DNA of 64,000 nucleotides from an uncultured Latescibacterota bacterium. GTDB lineage: Bacteria; Latescibacterota; UBA2968; UBA8231. Under the pieces are notes generated by a model. It made no database searches, was not told where the DNA came from, and worked only from the letters and a program-made list of their open reading frames with translations. Position 1 is the first letter of the stretch. Every line of letters begins with the position of its first letter. The position numbers were made by a program, and so were the translations under genes. Where the stretch lies: the NCBI GenBank assembly GCA_951813615.1, contig OX638377.1, positions 2,418,001 through 2,482,000 on the forward strand, given 5' to 3'. Shown here piece after piece: positions 34,159 through 41,705 of the stretch.

Positions 34159-36741
34159 ATGTCAACCGGTCAGTTCTCACGCCCCATCGGGGGTGCCCTG
34201 CCCCTCATCTTCTTGTTACTGGCAAGGACGGCTCTGCAGGCCGATCTGTCGCCCAGCATACACCTAAGCGATGATGGGTCCACCCTGATCCAGTCCGGGC
34301 CGTCGGCCAGTACCCTGTACGATGAGACGGTCCTGCGGACATTCGAGTTGCGTTTCGAGCCAGCCGACTGGTGGGACCAGCTCACCGCCAACTACGGCAC
34401 CGGAGAGAACATCCTCGCCGACCTGACCGTGGAGGGCGTCACCTATCCCGAGGTGGGTGTGCGCTTCCGCGGCAACACGTCGTACACGAGGACGGGGGAC
34501 TCCGAGAAGAAGTCCTTCAACATCGAGATGGACTTCGTCGACGAAGACCAGACCCTGATGGGCTACCGGACCCTCAATCTCAACAATGCCTATCTGGATC
34601 CCTCCTTCATGCGCGAGGTCCTCTACTTCCACGAGGCCCGTAACTACGTCCCCACGCCTAAGGCCAACCACGTGCATCTGATCATCAACGGTCAGAACTG
34701 GGGCGTGTACGCCAATGTCCAGCAGATCAACGCCGACATGATGGCCGAGTGGTTTCCCAGCAACGACGGCGACCGCTGGAAGGTCGAGACCGGCGGTGCA
34801 GGAGGTGGCCAACCGGATGGCGCAGGAACCAACCCGGGCCAACGGCCCCCACGGGGCGGGGTACCACCCAGCGCCGACACGACGGGAACCAACCCGGGCC
34901 AACGGCCCCCACGAGGCGGCGCACCACCCAGCGCCGACACGACGGGAACCAACCCGGGCCAACAACCGCCAGGGGGCGGTGCCTTCGGCGGCGACAGGGC
35001 GCTGACCTGGCAGGGCGACGATCCGGCCGTGTACGAGTCCCTCTATCTGCTCAAGGCGGAAAACACCGATGACCCATGGGCGCACCTGATCGCGCTGTGT
35101 GAGGTGCTCAACAACACGCCCGCCGACCAGCTTGAGGAGGCTCTCGAACCGATCATGGACGTGGATCGCTGGTTGTGGTTCCTCGCCGTGGAGAGCGTCT
35201 TTGGGGACGACGACAGCTACCTGACCAAGGGCTCAGACTACCAGCTCTACTACGAGCCCGAGAGCGGGCGCATGCATCCCCTCCAGTACGACGGTAACGA
35301 AGCCCTCAACGCCAGGCTGAGCACCCGCGATCCCATGGACGGCGAAGACGACGCCGACCGACCCGTCATCAGCCAGCTACTGAGCGTACCTGCCCTGCGG
35401 CAGCGCTACCTCGCCCATGTGCGCACCGTGCTGAACCGGTCGCTGACCTGGGAGACCTTGGGGCCACAGGTGGAGCAGTACGAGCGGCTCATCGAGGCCG
35501 AGGTGCGAGCCGACCCCCACAAGTTCTACACCACCGCCGACTTCGAGGCGAGCCCCGCCGAGTTGGAGAGCTTCGTGAGGGAGAGGCGCGACTTCCTCTT
35601 GTCCCACGCGGAGGTGAATCGGCCTTCTCCTGCGATCCTCGCCGTGAACACGGAGCGCACCAACTCGCAGGCACACATCACCGCTAGCCTCGCGGCCACG
35701 CCCGCCGTGATCGAAGTATTCCTGTACTGGTCCACCGGTCTGACCGGGGCCTTCAGCACCCTGGTCATGCTCGACGACGGCGCCCACGGCGATGGCTCGG
35801 CCAACGACGGCACCTACGGTGCCCACCTGCCCCTGCCCGACAAGGGTTGGGTCCGCTACTATGTTGAGGCCCGCACCGACGACAGCTTCGGCACGGTCGC
35901 CTATGCTCCCGCCGGTGCAGAGCACGATGTGTACGCCTTGCTCGCCAACGCGCCGCTGGCCGCCACCAGCCCGATCTGGATCACGGAGCTGATGGCGGCC
36001 AATCGGGGAGTCGTCCTCGATCCCCAGGGCGACAGCGACGACTGGATCGAGCTGACCAATGTCAGTGACGAGCAGGTTGACCTATCGGGGATGTTCCTCA
36101 GCGACGACACCGAAGATCTGCACAAGTGGAGCCTGCCCGGAGGGACGGTACTGGCTCCAGGTGCCAGCCTCGTGGTGTGGGCCGATGACGATGAAGGCGA
36201 CACCCCGGGGCTGCACGCCAACTTCAAGCTCTCGCAATCCGGCGAAGTGGTGACCCTCACCGATGCGGCGAGCAAGGGTGGGGCGCTGTTGGATCTGGTG
36301 TCCTTTGGCGGCCAGCTCGACGATGTCTCCTATGGGCGTCTGCCGGAGGACCCGTCCCACTTCGGCTTTCTCGACCAGCCCACGCCGGGGGACTACAATG
36401 CCGGTATGATCACGGCCGTGACCGGGGGCAGCGACGATTCTCTGCCGTCGAGCTTCCTGCTGGGGCAGAACTACCCCAACCCCTTCAACGGCACCACCAT
36501 CATCCCCTTCACCATCCCCGCTGCCGGGCTGGGTGAAGATATCTTCGTGAAGCTGGAGGTATACAACCTCAGCGGGCAGCGCGTCGTCTCCCTGTTGTCG
36601 GGAGCCCTAGCCTCCGGCCAGTATTCCATCACCTGGGACGGCCGCGACCAGCGCGGGCACGCCGTGTCCAGCGGTCTGTACTTCTACCGCTTGGAGGCCG
36701 GTTCGTTCCTGCAGACGCGCAAGTTCACCCTAGTGCAGTGA
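34159..36741 (+). CDS. Secreted CotH kinase-family protein with lamin-tail and C-terminal sorting domains
   Basis: 860 residues. Signal peptide ends near ALQA. A CotH domain spans about 55-480: FRGNTSYTR, GYRTLNLNNAY, then GSDYQLYYEPESGRMHPLQYDGNEA with the conserved D-G-N. It is interrupted at about 220-275 by a Gly/Pro/Gln-rich repeat. A beta domain (about 495-600) and a lamin-tail-like domain (ITELMAANRG, about 615-740) follow, then a C-terminal FlgD/type IX sorting-like domain starting LGQNYPNPFNGTTI and ending FTLVQ. CotH proteins phosphorylate secreted proteins in spore formers. Export through a type IX-like system is inferred. 36 nt after DUF4956. Confidence 0.9.
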   Translation: MSTGQFSRPIGGALPLIFLLLARTALQADLSPSIHLSDDGSTLIQSGPSASTLYDETVLRTFELRFEPADWWDQLTANYGTGENILADLTVEGVTYPEVGVRFRGNTSYTRTGDSEKKSFNIEMDFVDEDQTLMGYRTLNLNNAYLDPSFMREVLYFHEARNYVPTPKANHVHLIINGQNWGVYANVQQINADMMAEWFPSNDGDRWKVETGGAGGGQPDGAGTNPGQRPPRGGVPPSADTTGTNPGQRPPRGGAPPSADTTGTNPGQQPPGGGAFGGDRALTWQGDDPAVYESLYLLKAENTDDPWAHLIALCEVLNNTPADQLEEALEPIMDVDRWLWFLAVESVFGDDDSYLTKGSDYQLYYEPESGRMHPLQYDGNEALNARLSTRDPMDGEDDADRPVISQLLSVPALRQRYLAHVRTVLNRSLTWETLGPQVEQYERLIEAEVRADPHKFYTTADFEASPAELESFVRERRDFLLSHAEVNRPSPAILAVNTERTNSQAHITASLAATPAVIEVFLYWSTGLTGAFSTLVMLDDGAHGDGSANDGTYGAHLPLPDKGWVRYYVEARTDDSFGTVAYAPAGAEHDVYALLANAPLAATSPIWITELMAANRGVVLDPQGDSDDWIELTNVSDEQVDLSGMFLSDDTEDLHKWSLPGGTVLAPGASLVVWADDDEGDTPGLHANFKLSQSGEVVTLTDAASKGGALLDLVSFGGQLDDVSYGRLPEDPSHFGFLDQPTPGDYNAGMITAVTGGSDDSLPSSFLLGQNYPNPFNGTTIIPFTIPAAGLGEDIFVKLEVYNLSGQRVVSLLSGALASGQYSITWDGRDQRGHAVSSGLYFYRLEAGSFLQTRKFTLVQ
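34826..34980 (+). repeat. 60-bp tandem repeat inside the CotH gene, 2.6 copies
   Basis: Units begin at 34826, 34886 and 34946 with ACCAACCCGGGCCAACGGCC-type starts (the third is truncated and reads CAACAACC). They encode TNPGQRPPRGG-A/V-PPSADTTG, a flexible Pro/Gly linker. Confidence 0.85.
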
Positions 36742-36755
36742 GTTGGCTTAAAAAA

Positions 36756-36812
36756 TTAGGAATTAGGAATTGAGAATTACGAATTACCCCCGCCCCAATT
36801 CCTAATTCCTAA
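36756..36812. repeat. 16-bp inverted repeat downstream of CotH
   Basis: TTAGGAATTAGGAATT (36756-36771) and its exact complement AATTCCTAATTCCTAA (36797-36812), 25-nt loop, 15 nt after the CotH stop. Could be a bidirectional terminator or a remnant of repeated AATTCCT units; the last 14 bp also form the left direct repeat of the element at 36813-36860. Confidence 0.6.
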
Positions 36813-36860
36813 CTGACGTTACGCAGCAGGCGACATTACTTTGACGATGCGTAACGTCAG
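36813..36860. mobile_element. 48-bp palindromic element flanked by 14-bp direct repeats
   Basis: Perfect 13-bp inverted arms CTGACGTTACGCA (36813-36825) and TGCGTAACGTCAG (36848-36860) around a 22-bp centre. Both sides carry the identical 14 bp TTCCTAATTCCTAA (36799-36812 and 36861-36874), which looks like a target duplication. The right copy includes the stop codon of the methyltransferase gene. One arm recurs at 31453 with one mismatch. No transposase is present, so this is at most a miniature or decayed element; REP-like palindromes are the alternative. Confidence 0.55.
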
Positions 36861-36870
36861 TTCCTAATTC

Positions 36871-37563
36871 CTAAGGCTTGGTAAATACGTAAATCGAGAC
36901 TTGGTACTCGACTGAATTCCACGTCTCAACTTGCGTTTCCCGCCGCTGACTATAGCCTTGGGAGACGAGCCGCGCGACGAAATCATCGGAGTCCTTGCGC
37001 TGCGGATCCCCGAGGTAAAAGCGACCGCCGGGCAGCAGCAGCTTGCGCAGGATGCGCTCGAGATAGCGGTAATTCTTCTTTTCGTAGATGATGTCCGACC
37101 CCACCAAGCACTCGCACGGCTCTCCCACGGGATTTCGCCAATCCAAATAAGCCACCCGATGGTTGTGCTGAACCCCATTGAGCCGGGCATTGTGAGCGGC
37201 GAATATCAGCGCGTCCTCGACAAAATCGGTCGCTTCGACGCGCCAGCCTAACTTAGCTAAGGCAATGCCTACCAGCCCCAAACCGCAGCCTAATTCACAG
37301 ACCCAACCTCTGGGGATTGGCTCCTCGGCATGGCAAAACCACCGGGCCATGGCCAACGCCGTCGGCCACAGCTCAGCCCAGTAGGGAAAGCGCTCTACCC
37401 GCTGAAGCCGCCCCTCGCGCTCGATCATGCGGTCCACCAAGGCATCTACATCGCCTACTGCCGTCATCTGCAACTCGCAGCCGGTTGCCAAGGTGCGACG
37501 CACCTGTCGAGTGTCGTATTTGCTCAGGGTGCGGCGAATCTGCCGGTCGCCATAGCACTTCAC
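36871..37563 (-). CDS. Class I SAM-dependent methyltransferase, lysine-methyltransferase-like
   Basis: 230 residues. The SAM-binding motif is CELGCGLGLVGIALAKLG near 88-105, followed by the acidic strand end VEATDFVED and SDIIYEKKNY, the form seen in the METTL/FAM86-like protein lysine methyltransferases and some bacterial relatives. Target unknown. GTG start overlaps the nitrilase TGA by 4 nt, so it is translated from the same message as the last gene of the baiN-mocA-xdhC-nitrilase run. Its stop lies in the direct repeat of the palindromic element. Confidence 0.8.
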   Translation of the reverse strand: MKCYGDRQIRRTLSKYDTRQVRRTLATGCELQMTAVGDVDALVDRMIEREGRLQRVERFPYWAELWPTALAMARWFCHAEEPIPRGWVCELGCGLGLVGIALAKLGWRVEATDFVEDALIFAAHNARLNGVQHNHRVAYLDWRNPVGEPCECLVGSDIIYEKKNYRYLERILRKLLLPGGRFYLGDPQRKDSDDFVARLVSQGYSQRRETQVETWNSVEYQVSIYVFTKP

Positions 37564-38570
37564 GACTGCCGGGTTATCCTCTGCTTAACCTCGGCGATGC
37601 GCTCTTCGTTCATGGCGACAGTGTGATTGTTCTCTGCGGAGAAACTGCCCTGCGGATAGTAAGGCTGTCCGTACATGGGGTACGCCTCGCTGCGCAGGTG
37701 GGCCAAGGTGTGGTGACCGGAGCGTCGCTTGCGAATGTGCCTCAATGCCCCAATATCGACTTCGGAAACGACGATTTTTTCCCCTGTCCCCGGGTCGGCT
37801 TGCGCGAGGATGCGGCCGTCGAAATCGACCACCATCGAGCCGCCCGGCCAAGAAAAGGGAGGATAGTGACTCAACTCGGCCCCTTGATTGGCAGCAAGCA
37901 CATACGCCGTATTTTCCAGGGCACGGCATCGATTGACCGTCGTCCACCAATCCATCGGCGGCGTCGCACCCCAAGGATCCATATAAGCCGAGACGCGGAC
38001 GAGGATTTCGGCACCGTTGGCTGTGAGCTGGCGCAGTGGCTCGGGAAAGAGCCAATCGTAGCAAATCGCCGCGCCAATGCAGCCGATGGGTGTCTGGGCC
38101 ACTGGGAACAGTTCGTCTTCATAGTCGGCCAAGTCGTGAGGACTGGTGTGGACTTCCCAAGGAATCCAAGGGTTGACCTTACGGTACTTGTACCACAGCC
38201 CTTCTGGCCCGAGCAGGCAGGTCGTGTTGAACACCTTGCCCGGCCATTGAGGATCCTCTTCGAGAAAAGTGGCCGTTTGGATGTACACGCCCAATTCGCG
38301 GGCCTTGTCCTCCAAGCGGGCCGTATGTTCGTTGGGAACGGGAACGGCCAATTTGGCCAGCAAGCTCTTGGCGGTGGGATAGATCGGCGCAGCGTGGCCA
38401 AATTCGGGAAAGGCCAGCAGCTTGATGTCCATAAACGGCCCGTAGCCTTCAACGGCCATATCGACCATTTCGACCATGCGGGCGGTGTTGCGGGCCATTT
38501 CAGCGCGGTCGGTGGGATTGGGTTGGTCAACCTGACAGGCGGCCACCCCATAGCGCAGTTCATCCGCCAT
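37560..38570 (-). CDS. Nitrilase superfamily (carbon-nitrogen hydrolase) protein
   Basis: 336 residues. The Glu-Lys-Cys triad is visible: AFPEFGH, WYKYRKVNPW and AAICYDWLFPE, with a second conserved stretch SAYMDPWGA. It hydrolyses a non-peptide C-N bond such as an amide or carbamoyl group. The longer C-terminus (about 60 residues past the core) resembles the aliphatic amidase/formamidase-like group. The ATG lies in the end of xdhC (11-nt overlap). It belongs to a run with xdhC and mocA. Confidence 0.88.
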   Translation of the reverse strand: MADELRYGVAACQVDQPNPTDRAEMARNTARMVEMVDMAVEGYGPFMDIKLLAFPEFGHAAPIYPTAKSLLAKLAVPVPNEHTARLEDKARELGVYIQTATFLEEDPQWPGKVFNTTCLLGPEGLWYKYRKVNPWIPWEVHTSPHDLADYEDELFPVAQTPIGCIGAAICYDWLFPEPLRQLTANGAEILVRVSAYMDPWGATPPMDWWTTVNRCRALENTAYVLAANQGAELSHYPPFSWPGGSMVVDFDGRILAQADPGTGEKIVVSEVDIGALRHIRKRRSGHHTLAHLRSEAYPMYGQPYYPQGSFSAENNHTVAMNEERIAEVKQRITRQS

Positions 38571-39660
38571 GAGCTTTTCTCTTCGTCTTCCACACTTTGG
38601 GCGTTCCGCGCCGCTGCTCGATCAGTTCGGCGACGACGCTGACCGCGATTTCGGCCGGGGTATCCGCACCGATGTTGGCCCCAATTGGCGCAAAGACGGC
38701 GTCCAAGCGCTGCGAGTCCCCGCCGCGCTCGGCGATCCGTTGCCACAAAATGAGCTTCTTGCGCTCGCTGCCCAGCATCCCGATGTAGCGCGCCGGCGTC
38801 TTAATAGCCGCTTCGACGACGATTTCGTCGTGTTGATGGCCGCGCGTAGCCGCGATGATGTAGGACTGATCGTCGATGGGCAAATCGGCGAATACCTCCT
38901 CCATGCCAGCGACTAAGCATTCATCGGCCTGCGGATGCCGCTCGGGATTGGCAAACGCCGGGCGGTCGTCAATGAGGACGACGCGGAAGCCCACGTTCTT
39001 GGCCAGCACGCAAATTTGCCCACCTACGTGACCTCCGCCGAAGACGTAGAGCACCGGTTCGGGCAAGAACGGTTCGATAAATACCTCCGAAGTCTCTCCT
39101 AGTTCGGCATCTAGGTCTAGCGTGCAGACTAGGCCGCGTTCGCACGTGATCACTTCGGGCAAGCGCTCCTCCACTTGGCGGTCGGCTGCGGGCGTGCCCA
39201 GCGAGCCACAGGTGCTGCCGTCGGCCCCTAACCACAACCGCCCCTCCCCAGTGGCGTCAAAACGGCTTTTGAGCAGGGTCGCCAACGCGCACCCACTACG
39301 CGCCTGCCGCGCCGTTAACACGCGGCCATAGAAATCAGTCGCCTCGTCCGGTTCGATAACTTCGGTGTAAATCCGCACACTGCCGCCGCAATTTAAGCCG
39401 CTCTCCCCGGCTTGTTTTTCCGTCATGGTGTAGCGCATGAGCTGGTTTTCTCCGGTCTCCAGCGCAATGCGACCAGCGCTCAAGACCTCGGCTTCGAGGC
39501 ACCCGCCGCCTATAGTACCGACGACGTCCCCTTCCTCGGCGACAATCATTTTGGCCCGCTCGCTCATGGGAATCGAGCCAGTGCTCCACACGAGCGAGGC
39601 CAACGCCATTCGCTCGCCCTGCTCCTTGCGCCGAACAATTTCAGTGAGGATGTCTTCCAT
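38560..39660 (-). CDS. xdhC: XdhC/CoxI family molybdoenzyme maturation protein
   Basis: 366 residues. N-terminal XdhC/CoxI domain with STGSIPMSERAKMIV and GTIGGGCLEAEV (about 25-60), NCGGSVRIYTE, and a C-terminal Rossmann domain with VFGGGHVGGQICVLAKNVGF (about 210-230) and RGHQHDEIVVEAAI. XdhC binds molybdenum cofactor and loads it in sulfurated form into xanthine dehydrogenase-type hydroxylases. No such hydroxylase is in the window, so it serves an enzyme encoded elsewhere. Three bases separate it from mocA. Confidence 0.9.
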   Translation of the reverse strand: MEDILTEIVRRKEQGERMALASLVWSTGSIPMSERAKMIVAEEGDVVGTIGGGCLEAEVLSAGRIALETGENQLMRYTMTEKQAGESGLNCGGSVRIYTEVIEPDEATDFYGRVLTARQARSGCALATLLKSRFDATGEGRLWLGADGSTCGSLGTPAADRQVEERLPEVITCERGLVCTLDLDAELGETSEVFIEPFLPEPVLYVFGGGHVGGQICVLAKNVGFRVVLIDDRPAFANPERHPQADECLVAGMEEVFADLPIDDQSYIIAATRGHQHDEIVVEAAIKTPARYIGMLGSERKKLILWQRIAERGGDSQRLDAVFAPIGANIGADTPAEIAVSVVAELIEQRRGTPKVWKTKRKAHGG

Positions 39661-39663
39661 AAT

Positions 39664-40269
39664 TTACTCTGGCCACTGCTCCAGTTCGCGTTGGTAGTCG
39701 GCTGGCGTGTCCATGTCAGCCAGTATAGCGTCCTCTGCCACAGGAAGCTCGCACGTATCCTCGGGATGGCCCCTGGTCACCGCGTTCAATCCCACATCCA
39801 GTGGCAATCCCAAAATTTCCGCTCGGTAGGCATTGCGAATCAATACGGGATGCCCCCTTTTTCCGTTGGCAGTGGGTATGATGATCCCTTCGCCGACTTG
39901 TGTTCTCGCCTGCAAAACCCGATCTACTACGGCACCACTCAGCCGGGGTTGATCGCCTAGACAAATCAAGTAATCAGCTTCTGTATCTACGACTCGCACA
40001 CCACATTGCACGGAAGAGAGCATGCCTGTTTGATAGTCGGTATTGACGACCCAACGGACCGGATAAGGAGCTAATACCGGGACAATCGCCTCGGCGCGAT
40101 GGCCAAGGACGACCACCACCTCATCCAACCGGTTACCCACGACCTCGGCAATCCATTCAATGGCTGCCCGGTCCCCCAAGGGCAAGAGCTGTTTGAGCTG
40201 CCCCATGCGGGTAGACATGCCCGCCGCCAAAATGATGCCGGCCACCCGGCCGGTTCCATCTGTTTGCAT
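39664..40269 (-). CDS. mocA: MocA-like molybdopterin nucleotidyltransferase
   Basis: 201 residues. The N-terminal motif ILAAGMSTRMGQLKQLLPLGD (about 13-33) is the NTP-transferase signature, followed by VVVVLGHRAE and LICLGDQPRL. MocA makes molybdopterin cytosine dinucleotide for xanthine dehydrogenase-family enzymes, agreeing with the following xdhC. NboR-like and MobA-like relatives exist; the xdhC neighbour favours MocA. Confidence 0.85.
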   Translation of the reverse strand: MQTDGTGRVAGIILAAGMSTRMGQLKQLLPLGDRAAIEWIAEVVGNRLDEVVVVLGHRAEAIVPVLAPYPVRWVVNTDYQTGMLSSVQCGVRVVDTEADYLICLGDQPRLSGAVVDRVLQARTQVGEGIIIPTANGKRGHPVLIRNAYRAEILGLPLDVGLNAVTRGHPEDTCELPVAEDAILADMDTPADYQRELEQWPE

Positions 40270-40308
40270 CTATTTCAATCTACGCCCACAGACGAATCGC
40301 GCCAGTGC

Positions 40309-41562
40309 TCACGACCCCAACCGGCGACCGGCGAGAACGCCGCTAGCCCAAGCCCATTGAAAGTTAAATCCACCCAAGTCGGCGTGAATGTCCACCATCT
40401 CGCCGGCAAAGTACAGGCCGGGCACTAAAAAGGATTCGAGCGTGTCGGGATTGATGTCCTCGGTGCGCACGCCCCCGATCGTCACTTCGGCGTAGTCAAA
40501 GGGCCTCGGGCCGCTGACCGCAATCGGCCAGTTCGTCAGATGCTGGGCAAGCTGCCAGCGCGCGCCCTTGCCGAGCTGATCGACCCGCTGGGCCGCGTCA
40601 AACCCCAAATGATCCAAGAGGGGCCGCACCAACTTGCTGGAGAGCAGGCCGGCGAAACTCAGCTCGAGCGAGCGATGGGGATGGCGCTGCCAGCGCTCCT
40701 TGAGCAATTGGCTGATTGCTTCCGGGCTGCGGCCGGGGAAGAAGTTGACCCGGAGTACGGCGCGCTTTGCCCTCAACTCGGGCACTAAGCGGGCACTGAG
40801 ATTTAGTATGGTAAACCCGGAAACCCCGTATTTTGTAAAGAGCAAATCGTCTGTATCAACAGCCTCGCGCCCTCCTTTGAGTGCAACGCGCACTTCGGCC
40901 CGGATCTTAACCCCTTGCATCCGAGCGAGGTATTTTTCCGGGCTGATTAGCGGTACCAACCCGGGATTGAGGTCGGTGAGCCGGTGCCCCAGGCCCACGG
41001 CCAAATCCAGGCCCGAGCGGTCGGCTCCCAAGCGGGCAAGACTGACGCCGCCGCTGGCCATTATTACACGTGCCCCGGTATAGCACAGCCCCTCGGCGTC
41101 GCGCAGTTCAAAGCGAGCCGAGCCAGCGGCGCGGCCCATGCCCATGCCCATTACCTTGGCATTGGTTTCGACGCGAACGCCTAGGCAGCGCATGCGGTCC
41201 GCGAGCAAATCGACGACCGACTGCGCTTGATCCGACACCGGAAAGAGGCGCTGCCGCTTCTCTTCGCGGAACTCGATCCCCAGATCGGCAAAAAACGCCA
41301 AGGTCTCCTCTAGGCGAAATTGGTCTAATGCGCTGCGGACAAAACGCGGATGCGTGCCGTGGTAGTGCCTGAGGTCGTCCGCCGCCCGATTCGTCAGGTT
41401 GCAGCGTCCATTGCCCGAAATCAATATTTTCCGCCCCAGCTTTCCGCTGCCTTCGAGCAGAGTCACCCGCTCGCCCGCCTCGGCGGCGACAATAGCCGCC
41501 AGCATCCCCGCGGCCCCGCCACCAACCACTATGCAATCCCCTGATTTCAAGCCGGTTTCCAC
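40309..41562 (-). CDS. BaiN/HI0933-like NAD(P)/FAD-dependent oxidoreductase
   Basis: 417 residues from a GTG. Dinucleotide-binding motif VVGGGAAGMLAAIVAAEAG near 12-30, KILISGNGRCNLTN typical of the HI0933 family, MASGGVSLARLGADRSG, and a C-terminal FAD segment YFAGEMVDIHADLGGFNFQWAWASG. Members reduce unsaturated steroid bonds (BaiN) or have unknown roles. It is likely the first gene of the run with mocA, 39 nt upstream of it. Confidence 0.9.
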   Translation of the reverse strand: METGLKSGDCIVVGGGAAGMLAAIVAAEAGERVTLLEGSGKLGRKILISGNGRCNLTNRAADDLRHYHGTHPRFVRSALDQFRLEETLAFFADLGIEFREEKRQRLFPVSDQAQSVVDLLADRMRCLGVRVETNAKVMGMGMGRAAGSARFELRDAEGLCYTGARVIMASGGVSLARLGADRSGLDLAVGLGHRLTDLNPGLVPLISPEKYLARMQGVKIRAEVRVALKGGREAVDTDDLLFTKYGVSGFTILNLSARLVPELRAKRAVLRVNFFPGRSPEAISQLLKERWQRHPHRSLELSFAGLLSSKLVRPLLDHLGFDAAQRVDQLGKGARWQLAQHLTNWPIAVSGPRPFDYAEVTIGGVRTEDINPDTLESFLVPGLYFAGEMVDIHADLGGFNFQWAWASGVLAGRRLGS

Positions 41563-41601
41563 ATGACTAGTTATTAAAAAACAACAAGATAGAACGGACC
41601 T

Positions 41602-41624
41602 GCCCCTCGGTCAAACCAAGGGGC
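41602..41624. promoter_or_regulatory. Hairpin in the divergent baiN-like/776-residue-protein gap
   Basis: GCCCCT-C-GGT-CAA-ACC-A-AGGGGC: nine pairs with one mismatch around a 3-nt loop. It lies upstream of the putative plus-strand promoter, so it is not in that transcript; it could be in the baiN-like gene's upstream region. Confidence 0.35.
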
Positions 41625-41630
41625 TCCAGT

Positions 41631-41659
41631 TTGACATACTCTCGTTTATTACCTAAGTT
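41631..41659 (+). promoter_or_regulatory. Putative promoter of the 776-residue protein gene
   Basis: Perfect TTGACA at 41631-41636, 17-nt spacer, weak -10 TAAGTT at 41654-41659, 46 nt upstream of the ATG. Confidence 0.45.
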
Positions 41660-41705
41660 ATTTAACTTCGGAAAAATTTAAAAACGCGCTGAGTCAGGAC
41701 ATTCC

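Noticed and set aside
37317..38642. A 441-codon plus-strand open frame across the methyltransferase, nitrilase and xdhC genes
   Set aside because: It lies antisense to three well-recognised families and shows no motif; GC-rich codon bias explains the length.
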